Assembly (NCBI RefSeq): GCF_002303925.1
Contig: NZ_MRCS01000024.1
Location: 29,109 to 93,108, forward strand
Origin: Pseudomonas sp. ACN8
GTDB lineage: Bacteria; Pseudomonadota; Gammaproteobacteria; Pseudomonadales; Pseudomonadaceae
Direction: 5' to 3'
Length of the DNA stretch: 64,000 nucleotides
Part shown: in pieces, positions 34,910 to 43,745 of the stretch
Layout: every line of letters starts with the position of its first letter
Position numbering within the stretch: the stretch's first letter is position 1
Position numbers and translations under genes: made by a program
Notes under the pieces: model-generated
Told to the model about the DNA's origin: nothing
What the model saw: the letters and a program-made list of their open reading frames with translations, nothing else
The model's database searches: none

Positions 34910-37027
34910 ATGTCCAGGTTTTCCGCTGTCCCGTGCTTGAGCCCTGCCCAAGCCTCTTATGCCCTGAACGAATCCCGTGTTCGTTTCAGGCACGCCACCG
35001 CCATCCTGTGCGGTGCCTTGCTGGCGCCTTCTGCGCTGGCCGATGATCACGCCGGTCACAGTGAAGAACTGAGCCCGACGGTGATTACCGCCGTTGCGCC
35101 CAGCTCGCCCTTGACCATCGTCACCAACCCCAAGGACCCGCGCCAACCGGTGCCGGCCAGCGACGGCGCCGATTATCTGAAGACCATCCCCGGCTTTGCC
35201 ATGGTGCGCAATGGCGGCACCAACGGTGACCCGGTGCTGCGCGGCATGTTCGGCTCGCGGCTGAACATCCTCACCAACGGCGGCATGATGCTCGGTGCCT
35301 GCCCGGGCCGCATGGACGCCCCGACCTCCTACATCTCGCCGGAAACCTACGACAAGCTCACCGTGATCAAAGGCCCACAAACCGTGCTGTGGGGCCCGGG
35401 CTCTTCGGCCGGGACCATTCTGTTCGACCGCGAGCCGGAACACTTCGGCGAACTCGGTACGCGGGTCAACGCCAGCGTACTGGCCGGCTCCTACGGTCGC
35501 TTCGACAAACTGGTGGACGCTGCCGCCGGCGGTGAGTCGGGTTATGTGCGGGTCATCGGCAACACCGCGCACTCCGACGACTACCAGGACGGCAACAACG
35601 ATACCGTGGCGTCGCGCTATGACAAATGGAATGGCGACATGGCCGTCGGCTGGACGTCGAATACCGACACCTTGCTGGAGCTGACCGCCGGCCGTGGCGA
35701 TGGTGAAGCCCGCTACGCCGGGCGCGGCATGGACGGTTCGCAGTTCCTGCGCGAAAGCCTCGGCCTGCGCTTCGAGCAATCCAACATCGGCGAGGTGCTG
35801 GATAAGGTCGAGGCGCAGGTCTACTACAACTACGCCGACCACGTGATGGACAACTACACCCTGCGCACACCGTCCGGCACCGGGATGATGGCCGGGCCCA
35901 TGGCTTCCAACGTCGACCGCCGCACCCTCGGCGCCCGGGTCAAGGGCACCTGGCGCTGGGCCGATGTACAACTGATCAGCGGCATCGACGCGCAGACCAA
36001 CGAGCATCGCCAGCGCGGCGCCATGGGTGTCGACACCTACAAGGACCTGCCGTACACCAAGGATGCCGACTTCCATAACTACGGCGTGTTCGGCGAACTG
36101 ACCTGGTACGCCGCCGACCGTGACCGCCTGATCAGCGGCGCACGCCTGGACCGTGCCTCGGCCAAGGATTTTCGGCAGACCATCGGCTCGGGCATGATGA
36201 CCCGCCCGAATCCGACCGCCGACGACACCCGCGCCGATACCCTGCCCAGCGGTTTCATCCGCTACGAGCATGACCTGGCCGACAGCCCGACCACCTTGTA
36301 TGCAGGCATAGGTCACACCCAGCGATTCCCGGATTACTGGGAGCTGTTTTCACCCAAGTCCGGCCCCGCCGGTTCGGTGAATGCCTTCGATTCGATCAAG
36401 CCGGAAAAAACCACCCAGCTCGATTTCGGCCTGCAGTACAAGACCGAAGACCTCGAAGCCTGGGCCTCGGCTTACGTCGGGCAAGTGCGCGATTACATCC
36501 TGTTCAACTACACCCCGACGATGATGGGTACGACCTCACAAGCCGAAAACATCGACGCGCGAATCATGGGCGGCGAACTGGGCGCCGCTTACAACCTTAC
36601 CGACAACTGGAAAGCCGACGCGACCCTGGCCTACGCCTGGGGCAAGAACAGCAGCGATGGCAGTGCATTGCCGCAAATGCCGCCGCTGGATGCCCGTTTC
36701 GGCCTGACCTACAGCGAAGAAAACTGGAGCGCCGGCGCACTGTGGAGAGTGGTTGCCGCGCAAAACCGCATCGACCAGAACAAGGGCAACGTGGTCGGCA
36801 AGGATTTCGGCAAGACGCCGGGCTTCGGCGTGTTCTCCCTCAACGGCGCCTATCGGATCAACAGCAACTGGAAGGTCAGCAGCGGCGTCGACAACCTGTT
36901 CGGCAAGGCTTACGCCGAGCACTTGAACCTGGCCGGCAACGCCGGTTTCGGCTACCCGGCCAATGACCCGCAAGCCATCAAGGAACCGGGGCGAACGCTC
37001 TGGACCAAGGTGGATATGAGTTTCTAA
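34910..37027 (+). CDS. oprC: TonB-dependent copper receptor, OprC-like
   Basis: Outer-membrane importer. From MSRFSAVPCL there are 705 residues: a signal region ending ALLAPSALA, a plug domain (LRGMFGSRLNILTNGG, VIKGPQTVLWGPGSSAG) and a beta-barrel ending in WTKVDMSF with C-terminal Phe. The plug holds ACPGRMD with Cys131 and Met135, matching the CxxxM copper site described for P. aeruginosa OprC. Neighbours with copper ligands support the substrate. MEIV four codons earlier is an alternative start. Energy would come from TonB-ExbBD encoded elsewhere. Confidence 0.88.
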   Translation: MSRFSAVPCLSPAQASYALNESRVRFRHATAILCGALLAPSALADDHAGHSEELSPTVITAVAPSSPLTIVTNPKDPRQPVPASDGADYLKTIPGFAMVRNGGTNGDPVLRGMFGSRLNILTNGGMMLGACPGRMDAPTSYISPETYDKLTVIKGPQTVLWGPGSSAGTILFDREPEHFGELGTRVNASVLAGSYGRFDKLVDAAAGGESGYVRVIGNTAHSDDYQDGNNDTVASRYDKWNGDMAVGWTSNTDTLLELTAGRGDGEARYAGRGMDGSQFLRESLGLRFEQSNIGEVLDKVEAQVYYNYADHVMDNYTLRTPSGTGMMAGPMASNVDRRTLGARVKGTWRWADVQLISGIDAQTNEHRQRGAMGVDTYKDLPYTKDADFHNYGVFGELTWYAADRDRLISGARLDRASAKDFRQTIGSGMMTRPNPTADDTRADTLPSGFIRYEHDLADSPTTLYAGIGHTQRFPDYWELFSPKSGPAGSVNAFDSIKPEKTTQLDFGLQYKTEDLEAWASAYVGQVRDYILFNYTPTMMGTTSQAENIDARIMGGELGAAYNLTDNWKADATLAYAWGKNSSDGSALPQMPPLDARFGLTYSEENWSAGALWRVVAAQNRIDQNKGNVVGKDFGKTPGFGVFSLNGAYRINSNWKVSSGVDNLFGKAYAEHLNLAGNAGFGYPANDPQAIKEPGRTLWTKVDMSF

Positions 37028-37029
37028 AA

Positions 37030-37080
37030 GCTTCGCGAGCAAGCTCGCTCCTACAGGGAAGCGAGCCTGCTCGCGATCGG
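37030..37080. repeat. REP pair (tight)
   Basis: Two REP units back to back, 37032-37056 and 37058-37080, lie directly after the receptor stop codon. The second lacks the GGGAG-side flank, so it is partly degenerate. Confidence 0.75.
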
Positions 37081-37137
37081 TTGCAAGGCAACCGCCAATC
37101 AAACAACTAAAAGATCCAGCCAAGTGGAGCACGCGTG

Positions 37138-38517
37138 ATGAAACAGCCCAAAGTGAATTTCTACAACCTGGCGTGGCGCTGGCATTTCTATGCCGGATTG
37201 TTCGTTGCGCCATTCATGGTGATGCTGGCCCTGACCGGCACCATTTACCTGTTCAAACCGCAACTCGACTCGCTGATGTACAGCAGCCTGCTCAACGTTC
37301 CGGCCGGTCATCACACAGTGCCGGCCGACGACCTGCTCAAGCGCGTGGAAGACGCGTACCCGCAAGCCACGATCAAGCAGTACCTGCCACCGGTCAGCGC
37401 TGAACGTAGCGCGCAGTTTGTCGTGCTCAATGGCGGCAACGAACTGAATGTGTTCGTCGATCCGTACCACGGTGACATCCTCGGCGAGCAAGACGCCAAG
37501 AAAAACCTGCAAGCCATTGCCCGCGCGATTCACGGCGAGCTGATGATCGGCACCGTCGGCGATCGGCTGATCGAACTGGCCGCCGGTTGGGGCGTGGTGC
37601 TGGTGGTGTCCGGCATCTTCTTGTGGTGGCCACGCGGTCAGGCGGCAGGCATTTTGTGGCCGCGCCTGAACAGCCGTGGTCGCATCTTGTGGCGTGACCT
37701 GCACGCGGTCACCGGGTTCTGGGGCGCGTCCCTGCTGCTGGTGATGCTGCTGAGCGGCATGACCTGGACCGGCTTCTGGGGCAAGCAGTACGCCGAAGTG
37801 TGGAACGTGTTCCCGGCCGCCATGTGGGATGACGTGCCGAAGTCCGACGTCGAGGCTCGCAGCCTCAACACCTCCACCCGTCAGACCGTGCCGTGGGCCA
37901 TGGAAAACACGCCGATGCCGATGTCCGGCGACCATGCCGAGCACATGGCCCACGACGGTGCAGCGGCCGGCCTGGCCTCGCCGACCATGCGCCTGCAGGA
38001 CGTACAAAACATCGCCAAAGAGCGCAAGGTCGAACCGGGTTACAGCATCACCCTGCCGACCAATGCAACCGGTGTTTTCACCATTGCGCTGTTCGCCGAC
38101 GACCCGCGCAATGACGCCACGCTGCACATCGATCAGTACACCGGCAAGGTCCTGGCCGATGTACGTTTCGAGCAATACGGCAGCGTCGCCCGCGCCACGG
38201 AAATCGGCGTGATGCTGCACGAAGGCAAGATGTTCGGCGCCTTCAACCAGATTGTCGTGTTGCTGATCTGCCTGATGATTTTGCTCAGCGCGGTCAGCGG
38301 TGTGGTGATCTGGTGGAAACGCCGTCCGCAAGGAAAACTCGGCGTGCCGCCGCTGCGCCACGACCTGCCGAAATGGAAAACCGCGATGGTGATCATGTTC
38401 GCCCTGGCGCTGGCCTTCCCGTTGGTGGGTGCTTCGCTGGTGGCGGTTTGGGTGCTCGACCGTGTGCTGCTGTCACGCTTCGCCCGGCAGACTGAGAGCG
38501 CCTCATCTTCATCATGA
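37138..38517 (+). CDS. PepSY-associated TM helix protein
   Basis: 459 residues with four main membrane segments: near residues 17-40 (FYAGLFVAPFMVMLALTGTI), about 145-163, about 190-212, and close to the C-terminus (LLICLMILLSAVSGVVIWW plus a last helix). PepSY domains lie in the periplasmic loops. Family members sit beside TonB receptors and are thought to reduce or release the imported metal. A His/Met patch (MPMSGDHAEHMAHDG, about 261-275) fits copper. I use the ATG directly after an in-frame GTG. Confidence 0.85.
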   Translation: MKQPKVNFYNLAWRWHFYAGLFVAPFMVMLALTGTIYLFKPQLDSLMYSSLLNVPAGHHTVPADDLLKRVEDAYPQATIKQYLPPVSAERSAQFVVLNGGNELNVFVDPYHGDILGEQDAKKNLQAIARAIHGELMIGTVGDRLIELAAGWGVVLVVSGIFLWWPRGQAAGILWPRLNSRGRILWRDLHAVTGFWGASLLLVMLLSGMTWTGFWGKQYAEVWNVFPAAMWDDVPKSDVEARSLNTSTRQTVPWAMENTPMPMSGDHAEHMAHDGAAAGLASPTMRLQDVQNIAKERKVEPGYSITLPTNATGVFTIALFADDPRNDATLHIDQYTGKVLADVRFEQYGSVARATEIGVMLHEGKMFGAFNQIVVLLICLMILLSAVSGVVIWWKRRPQGKLGVPPLRHDLPKWKTAMVIMFALALAFPLVGASLVAVWVLDRVLLSRFARQTESASSSS

Positions 38518-38579
38518 AACAGGCGAGATGCGCGGGATCGATAGCACTGTAGACTTCCCGCACTTTTCGTCGCTGCCCT

Positions 38580-38650
38580 ATCGCGAGCAGGCTCGCTCCC
38601 ACATTTGACCGTGTTCCAATGTGGGAGCGAGCCTGCTCGCGATGGCGTCA
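38580..38650. repeat. REP pair (inverted)
   Basis: Units at 38580-38604 and 38619-38645 face each other across about 15 bases, between the PepSY gene and the ABC transporter ATPase. Part of the pair lies in a spurious upstream extension of the ATPase frame. Confidence 0.85.
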
Positions 38651-38682
38651 TCCGCCGTTCCAGAAACTTCAAGAACAACTGC

Positions 38683-39471
38683 ATGACCTCGCTGAACCTC
38701 ACAAACCTCACCTGGTCCCCACTGGGTCACGGCCATTGCCATCACCAATTCCAGCTGCGTAACGCCTCGCTACAGGTGGCCGCCGGTGAGTTCGTCGGGC
38801 TGATCGGCCCCAACGGCAGCGGCAAGACCAGCCTGTTGCGCTGTGCCTGGCGCTTCAGTAAACCGGAAAGCGGCGAGGTCAGGTTCGATCACCAGAACGT
38901 CTGGAAGCACTCCTCGCGCTGGTGCGCGCAACGCATCGCCGTGGTGTTGCAAGAGTTCCCTGAAGCCTTCGGCCTGACTGTCGAGGAAGTGGTCGCCATG
39001 GGCCGTACGCCGCACAAGGGCTTGTTCGATGGCGACACCCTCGAAGACCGCGACCTGATCAATCAGGCCCTGGAGTCCGTCGGCCTCAAGGGCTTCGAAG
39101 ACCACGGGTTCGTCACGCTCTCCGGTGGTGAAAAACAGCGGGTCATCCTCGCCCGCGCCCTGGCCCAGCAACCACAATTGCTGATCCTCGACGAGCCGAC
39201 CAACCACCTTGATCCGCGTTATCAGCTTGAGCTTTTGAAGCTGGTCACGCGCTTGAACATCGGCACCCTGGCGAGCATCCACGACCTCAATCTGGCGGCG
39301 GCTTTTTGTGATCGGCTGTACGTGATCGACCACGGCCGCATCGTCGCCAGCGGCACGCCGAAAGAAGTCCTGACGACTGCGCTACTGCGCAATGTGTTCG
39401 GCGTCGAAGCGCTGATCGATGAACATCCGCTGCACGGCTACCCACGAATCACCTGGATAACCCAACCATGA
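38683..39471 (+). CDS. ABC transporter ATPase, iron-complex/cobalamin type
   Basis: 262 residues from MTSLNLTNLTW. The Walker A is GLIGPNGSGKTS, the Q-loop lies in VVLQEF, the signature is LSGGEKQ, the Walker B is LLILDEPTNHLD, and the switch His is in ASIHDLN. This is the FecE/BtuD/HmuV class that partners FecCD-type permeases. It overlaps the binding-protein gene by four bases. The substrate is unknown: cobalamin or corrinoids are plausible next to the cob genes, and a metal chelate next to the copper module is also possible. Confidence 0.9.
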   Translation: MTSLNLTNLTWSPLGHGHCHHQFQLRNASLQVAAGEFVGLIGPNGSGKTSLLRCAWRFSKPESGEVRFDHQNVWKHSSRWCAQRIAVVLQEFPEAFGLTVEEVVAMGRTPHKGLFDGDTLEDRDLINQALESVGLKGFEDHGFVTLSGGEKQRVILARALAQQPQLLILDEPTNHLDPRYQLELLKLVTRLNIGTLASIHDLNLAAAFCDRLYVIDHGRIVASGTPKEVLTTALLRNVFGVEALIDEHPLHGYPRITWITQP

Positions 39472-40427
39472 CTTTGCGTTCCCTGCTGCGCTCCTGCCTC
39501 TCTCTCGTGATGTTGCTGGGCAGCGCCCAGGCATTGGCCGAAGCCACCCATTACCCGCTGACAATCAAAAGCTGCAACCGCGAAGTGACTTTCAAGCAGG
39601 CACCACAACACGCCCTCAGCCACGACATCAACATGACTCAGATGATGCTCGCCCTCGGCCTCAAACCACGGATGGCCGGTTACAGCGGCATCAGTGGCTG
39701 GAAGGCCGTGACACCCGAGATGCAGGGTATTCTCGAAGGCCTGCCGGAACTGGCGGCCAAGTACCCGTCGGTGGAAACCCTGCTCAATGCCAACGTCGAT
39801 TTCTTCTTCGCCGGCTGGGACTACGGCATGCGTATCGGCGGCGATCTCACGCCACAAACCCTGCAACCGCTGGGCATCAATGTGTACGAGCTGAGCGAAT
39901 CCTGCGCCTTCGTGATGAAACGCCCCCCGGCCAGTCTCGAAGACACCTACAACGATCTGCGCAACCTCGGCAGAATCTTCGACGTGCAGGACCGCGCCAA
40001 TGCCCTGATCGCCGACATGCAGGCGCAAGTGGCGAATATTCGCAAAGACCTGCCCGCGGAAAAACCGCGGGTCTTCCTGTACGACAGCGGCGAAGACCGG
40101 GCCATGACCTCGGGGCGTCTGGGCATGCCGCAAGCACTGATCGACGCCGCTGGCGGACGCAATGTCCTGGAGGATGTCGACGCGAGCTGGACCCGGGTCA
40201 ATTGGGAAACCGTGGTCGAGCGCAACCCCCAGGTGATCGTGATCGTCGACTACAGCGAAATCACTGCCGAACAGAAGATTCAATTCCTGCTGAGCAACAA
40301 GGCCCTGCAATCGGTGGACGCGATCAAGCACCAGCGCTTCATCGTCATCCCTTACGTGCAGGCCACGCCGGGGATCGATAACGTGCTGGCGGTCGCCACC
40401 CTGGCCATGGGTTTCCACGGCGAATGA
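39468..40427 (+). CDS. ABC transporter periplasmic binding protein (BtuF/FepB-like)
   Basis: 319 residues with a signal peptide ending near AQALA and the two-lobe helical-backbone fold of PF01497: CNREVTFKQAPQHALSHDINMTQMML in the first lobe, and VDFFFAGWDYGMR followed by the C-terminal VVIVDYSE and VIPYVQATPGIDN in the second. No lipobox is visible, so it is probably soluble in the periplasm. It is coupled to the ATPase by ATGA and to the permease by ATGA. Confidence 0.88.
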   Translation: MTLRSLLRSCLSLVMLLGSAQALAEATHYPLTIKSCNREVTFKQAPQHALSHDINMTQMMLALGLKPRMAGYSGISGWKAVTPEMQGILEGLPELAAKYPSVETLLNANVDFFFAGWDYGMRIGGDLTPQTLQPLGINVYELSESCAFVMKRPPASLEDTYNDLRNLGRIFDVQDRANALIADMQAQVANIRKDLPAEKPRVFLYDSGEDRAMTSGRLGMPQALIDAAGGRNVLEDVDASWTRVNWETVVERNPQVIVIVDYSEITAEQKIQFLLSNKALQSVDAIKHQRFIVIPYVQATPGIDNVLAVATLAMGFHGE

Positions 40428-41434
40428 TCAACCGTCGCTACGCCCTGTTGCTGATCGCCCTCGGTACCCTGTTGCTGGTGTCGTGCGTGGTGTCCCTGGG
40501 TTTCGGCCCGGCACGGGTGCCGCTGGATGTGGTGTGGCGCATCCTGTTGCACAAACTGTTCGGTTTCGGTGTGCCGGACTGGAACCCTGGACAAGAGCAT
40601 ATCGTCTGGCTGATCCGCGTCCCGCGCATGCTGCTCGGCGCGTTGGTGGGCGCCGGCCTGGCGTTGATCGGCGCCGTGCTGCAAGCGGTGACGCGCAACC
40701 CGTTGGCTGACCCGCATTTACTTGGCGCCACGTCCGGCGCGACGTTAGGCGCGGTGATCGTGGTGCTGCATGTCGGTGAGATCGTTGGCCTGCTGACCTT
40801 GCCCATCGCGGCATTTATCGGTGCATTGCTGAGCATGCTGGTGGTGCTGATGATCGCCAATCGCCACGGCCGCCTCGACAGTGATCGCTTGTTGTTGTGC
40901 GGCGTGGCGGTGTCGTTCGTGATGATGGCGATAGCCAATTTGCTGCTGTTCATGGGCGACCATCGAGCCAGTTCGGCGGTGATGTTCTGGATGCTCGGCG
41001 GGCTCGGGTTGGCACGCTGGGAGCTGCTGACGGTGCCGACAGCCAGTGTGTTGCTCGGGCTGGTGTTGCTGCTGGGCATGGCGCGACCGCTGAATGCGCT
41101 GATGGCCGGCGAGCAGACAGCAGTGACCCTGGGCCTGAATGTACGCACCGTGCGCCTGCGAGTGTTTCTGATTGCGTCATTGATGACCGGAGTGCTGGTA
41201 TCGATCAGCGGCTCGATCGGTTTTGTCGGGCTGATGGTGCCGCACATTGCGCGGCGTCTGGTCGGCGCTGAACACCGAAGATTGCTGCCGGTGTGCGTAT
41301 TGCTCGGCAGCGTGTTTCTGGTCTGGGTCGACGTCGCCGCCCGGACATTGATCGCCCCCGAAGACTTGCCCATCGGTGTTGCCACTGCTGCAATTGGCGG
41401 GTTGTTCTTCATCGGCTTGATGCGACCTCGTTAA
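40424..41434 (+). CDS. ABC transporter permease, FecCD/BtuC family
   Basis: 336 residues with about ten hydrophobic helices. FecCD hallmarks are visible: RVPRMLLGALVGAGLALIGA (about 66-85), QAVTRNPLADPHLLGATSGA, ALGLNV-like TLGLNVRTVR, and GSIGFVGLMVPHIARRLVG, the region contacting the ATPase. It completes a three-gene importer (ATPase, binding protein, permease). Only one permease gene is present, implying a homodimeric channel. Confidence 0.92.
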   Translation: MINRRYALLLIALGTLLLVSCVVSLGFGPARVPLDVVWRILLHKLFGFGVPDWNPGQEHIVWLIRVPRMLLGALVGAGLALIGAVLQAVTRNPLADPHLLGATSGATLGAVIVVLHVGEIVGLLTLPIAAFIGALLSMLVVLMIANRHGRLDSDRLLLCGVAVSFVMMAIANLLLFMGDHRASSAVMFWMLGGLGLARWELLTVPTASVLLGLVLLLGMARPLNALMAGEQTAVTLGLNVRTVRLRVFLIASLMTGVLVSISGSIGFVGLMVPHIARRLVGAEHRRLLPVCVLLGSVFLVWVDVAARTLIAPEDLPIGVATAAIGGLFFIGLMRPR

Positions 41435-41631
41435 TGCCACATTTAATTAAAAAAGTTTCAAACTACATTTACGTTTGGAAAAACTCCGTATTAAGTTAGC
41501 GCTTAACAAGTTCTCCATCACGCTCATACTCCGCACTCGCGAGCTCAACTATAAAACCCTCGCGCACTTCAATGACGATTATTCCTACAGCTTAATCGCC
41601 ACAACTCTTACAAGAGCGGAAAGAGGTAAAC

Positions 41632-42054
41632 ATGTTCAAGAAGTTCATCGCATCCATTGCACTTGTTTCAGCGCCCGCATGGGCAGTGCAACCACCCTTT
41701 ACTGGCGTTGACTACAGTGGTCGGTATCAATGCACTGGAATGGACAGCCATATCGGTCCGTTCGAAGGTGTTGTCGAGATGAAGCTCAATGCCGAACAGA
41801 GTACCGGAGAACACGGCGCCTACGGTTTTACGCTGACGTTGCTCGACAACTCCCGGTATGACGGATTTGCTGCCGCCAACTTGAGTTCCCTGGCGATTTA
41901 TTTTGCCCATACGGATCCGTCGCTCAAGGATTACGGCGTCGGAATTGCGAAAATTGCTACAACCCCTGACGGGAAAACTTCATTCACCAAGTACTACTAC
42001 GGCCCGGAATACGAAGGTGGCGGGCATGGTTTTGAAACCTGCATCAAAAGCTGA
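41632..42054 (+). CDS. Small secreted protein of unknown function
   Basis: 140 residues with a clear signal peptide (MFKKFIASIALVSAPAWA) and a GGAAAGAGG ribosome site. The mature part reads YSGRYQCTGMDSHIGPFEGV and looks beta-rich, with one cysteine pair (about Cys34 and Cys137) that could form a disulfide. I do not recognise the family. It lies alone between the ABC permease and urtA, after an AT-rich 197-base gap in which I see no other gene. Confidence 0.7.
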   Translation: MFKKFIASIALVSAPAWAVQPPFTGVDYSGRYQCTGMDSHIGPFEGVVEMKLNAEQSTGEHGAYGFTLTLLDNSRYDGFAAANLSSLAIYFAHTDPSLKDYGVGIAKIATTPDGKTSFTKYYYGPEYEGGGHGFETCIKS

Positions 42055-42073
42055 TTTGTTGCACCGCTGACCT

Positions 42074-42101
42074 TGTGGGAGCGGGCTTGCTCGCTCCCAC
42101 A
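42074..42101. repeat. Single REP unit
   Basis: One palindromic unit (TGTGGGAGCGGGCTTGCTCG followed by CTCCCACA) lies 20 bases after the small secreted protein gene. No inverted partner is found nearby, unlike most loci here. Confidence 0.8.
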
Positions 42102-42240
42102 GGCGGTTTTTGTTGCTCACATAATCTTCGCCCCAATCTGGCGCAACTCTTCGCACCAACGCGCCAGACGCGATCCCTCATGGTGCGCCATCAAACCGTT
42201 CAACCGCTCTAAAACGACATTTCCCTGCCTTTTGCCGACC

Positions 42241-42256
42241 GGGCACAGCCCTTGCA
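42241..42256 (+). promoter_or_regulatory. Probable sigma-54 promoter of urtA
   Basis: GGGCAC-N5-TTGCA matches the TGGCAC-N5-TTGCA consensus except for the first base, with GG and GC twelve bases apart as required. Transcription would start about 12 bases further on, some 55 bases before urtA. A GCACCA half-site (42153-42158) and a TGGTGC half-site (42181-42186) upstream resemble NtrC half-sites but are not spaced as one site. Confidence 0.5.
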
Positions 42257-42321
42257 AAACACCCCTTCAGTAGTCCGCATCTGCCAACCAAGAAAACTCA
42301 TAAGTTCATGGAGATCGCACA

Positions 42322-43587
42322 ATGAAGCGTCGCAGTTTGATCAAGGCTTTCACACTCTCGGCAAGCATCGCCGCGATGGGCATGACCTGGACTGTCCAGG
42401 CCGCCGAGACCATCAAGGTCGGTATTCTGCATTCGTTGTCCGGCACCATGGCGATCTCCGAAACGTCGCTCAAAGACATGGCGCTGATGACCATCGACGA
42501 GATCAACGCCAAGGGCGGCGTGAACGGCAAGATGCTCGAGCCGGTGGTGGTCGACCCGGCCTCGAACTGGCCGCTGTTCGCCGAGAAGGGCCGCCAGTTG
42601 CTGACCCAGGACAAGGTCGCCGTGGTGTTCGGTTGCTGGACCTCGGTGTCGCGCAAATCGGTACTACCGGTGTTCGAAGAACTCAACGGCCTGCTGTTCT
42701 ACCCGGTGCAATACGAAGGCGAAGAGATGTCGCCAAACGTGTTCTACACCGGCGCGGCGCCGAACCAGCAGGCGATCCCTGCCGTTGAATACCTGATGAG
42801 CGAAGAAGGCGGCAGCGCCAAGCGCTACTTCCTGCTCGGCACCGACTACGTGTACCCGCGCACCACCAACAAGATTCTGCGTTCGTTCCTTCACTCCAAG
42901 GGCGTGGCCGACAAGGACATCGAAGAGGTCTACACCCCGTTCGGTCACAGCGACTATCAAACCATCGTCGCCAACATCAAGAAGTTCTCGGCCGGTGGAA
43001 AGACGGCGGTTATCTCCACCGTCAACGGCGACTCCAACGTGCCTTTCTACAAAGAACTGGCGAACCAGGGCCTGAAAGCCACCGACGTTCCGGTCGTGGC
43101 GTTTTCGGTCGGCGAAGAAGAACTGCGCGGCATCGACACCAAGCCATTGGTGGGCAACCTGGCGGCGTGGAACTACTTCGAATCGGTCGAGAATCCGGTG
43201 AACAAGAAGTTCGTCGATGACTGGAAGGCCTACGCGAAGAAACACAACCTGCCAGGCGCCGACAAGGCAGTGACCAACGACCCGATGGAGGCCACCTATG
43301 TCGGCATCCACATGTGGGCGCAAGCGGCGGAAAAAGCCAAATCCACCGACGTCGACAAAGTCCGCGAAGCCTTGGCCGGCCAGACCTTTGCTGCGCCGTC
43401 CGGTTACACGCTGACCATGGACAAGACCAATCACCACCTGCACAAACCGGTGATGATCGGCGAGATCCAGGCTGACGGTCAGTTCAACGTGGTGTGGCAG
43501 ACCGAAGGGCCGATCCGCGCCCAGCCGTGGAGCCCGTTCATCCCGGGCAACGACAAGAAGCCGGAGTATGCGGTGAAGAGCAACTGA
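42322..43587 (+). CDS. urtA: Urea ABC transporter, periplasmic binding protein
   Basis: High-affinity urea uptake. The 421 residues have a signal peptide ending near WTVQAA and a type I periplasmic-binding fold of the amide/urea family: IKVGILHSLSGTMAISETSL, VVFGCWTSVSRKSVLPVFEE, LLFYPVQYEGEE, FLLGTDYVYPRTTNKI and a C-terminal TMDKTNHHLHKPVMIGE. It heads urtABCDE, in the order known from cyanobacteria and Pseudomonas, and lies upstream of the urease genes it would supply. Confidence 0.95.
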   Translation: MKRRSLIKAFTLSASIAAMGMTWTVQAAETIKVGILHSLSGTMAISETSLKDMALMTIDEINAKGGVNGKMLEPVVVDPASNWPLFAEKGRQLLTQDKVAVVFGCWTSVSRKSVLPVFEELNGLLFYPVQYEGEEMSPNVFYTGAAPNQQAIPAVEYLMSEEGGSAKRYFLLGTDYVYPRTTNKILRSFLHSKGVADKDIEEVYTPFGHSDYQTIVANIKKFSAGGKTAVISTVNGDSNVPFYKELANQGLKATDVPVVAFSVGEEELRGIDTKPLVGNLAAWNYFESVENPVNKKFVDDWKAYAKKHNLPGADKAVTNDPMEATYVGIHMWAQAAEKAKSTDVDKVREALAGQTFAAPSGYTLTMDKTNHHLHKPVMIGEIQADGQFNVVWQTEGPIRAQPWSPFIPGNDKKPEYAVKSN

Positions 43588-43631
43588 GCCACTGGGTGTC
43601 GGGCCCAAGCATTCGGGCCTGACACAAATCC

Positions 43632-43722
43632 CTGTGGGAGCGAGCCTGCTCGCGATGACGGCGGCACATTCAACATTTCTGTGACTGAACAACCGCTATC
43701 GCGAGCAGGCTCGCTCCCACAA
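43632..43722. repeat. REP pair (inverted)
   Basis: Units at 43632-43656 and 43697-43721, between urtA and urtB. A stem-loop here could leave urtA mRNA more stable than the permease genes, as is common for binding-protein genes. That effect is inferred. Confidence 0.85.
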
Positions 43723-43745
43723 TGTCCGCGTCAAGGCGACTATCT

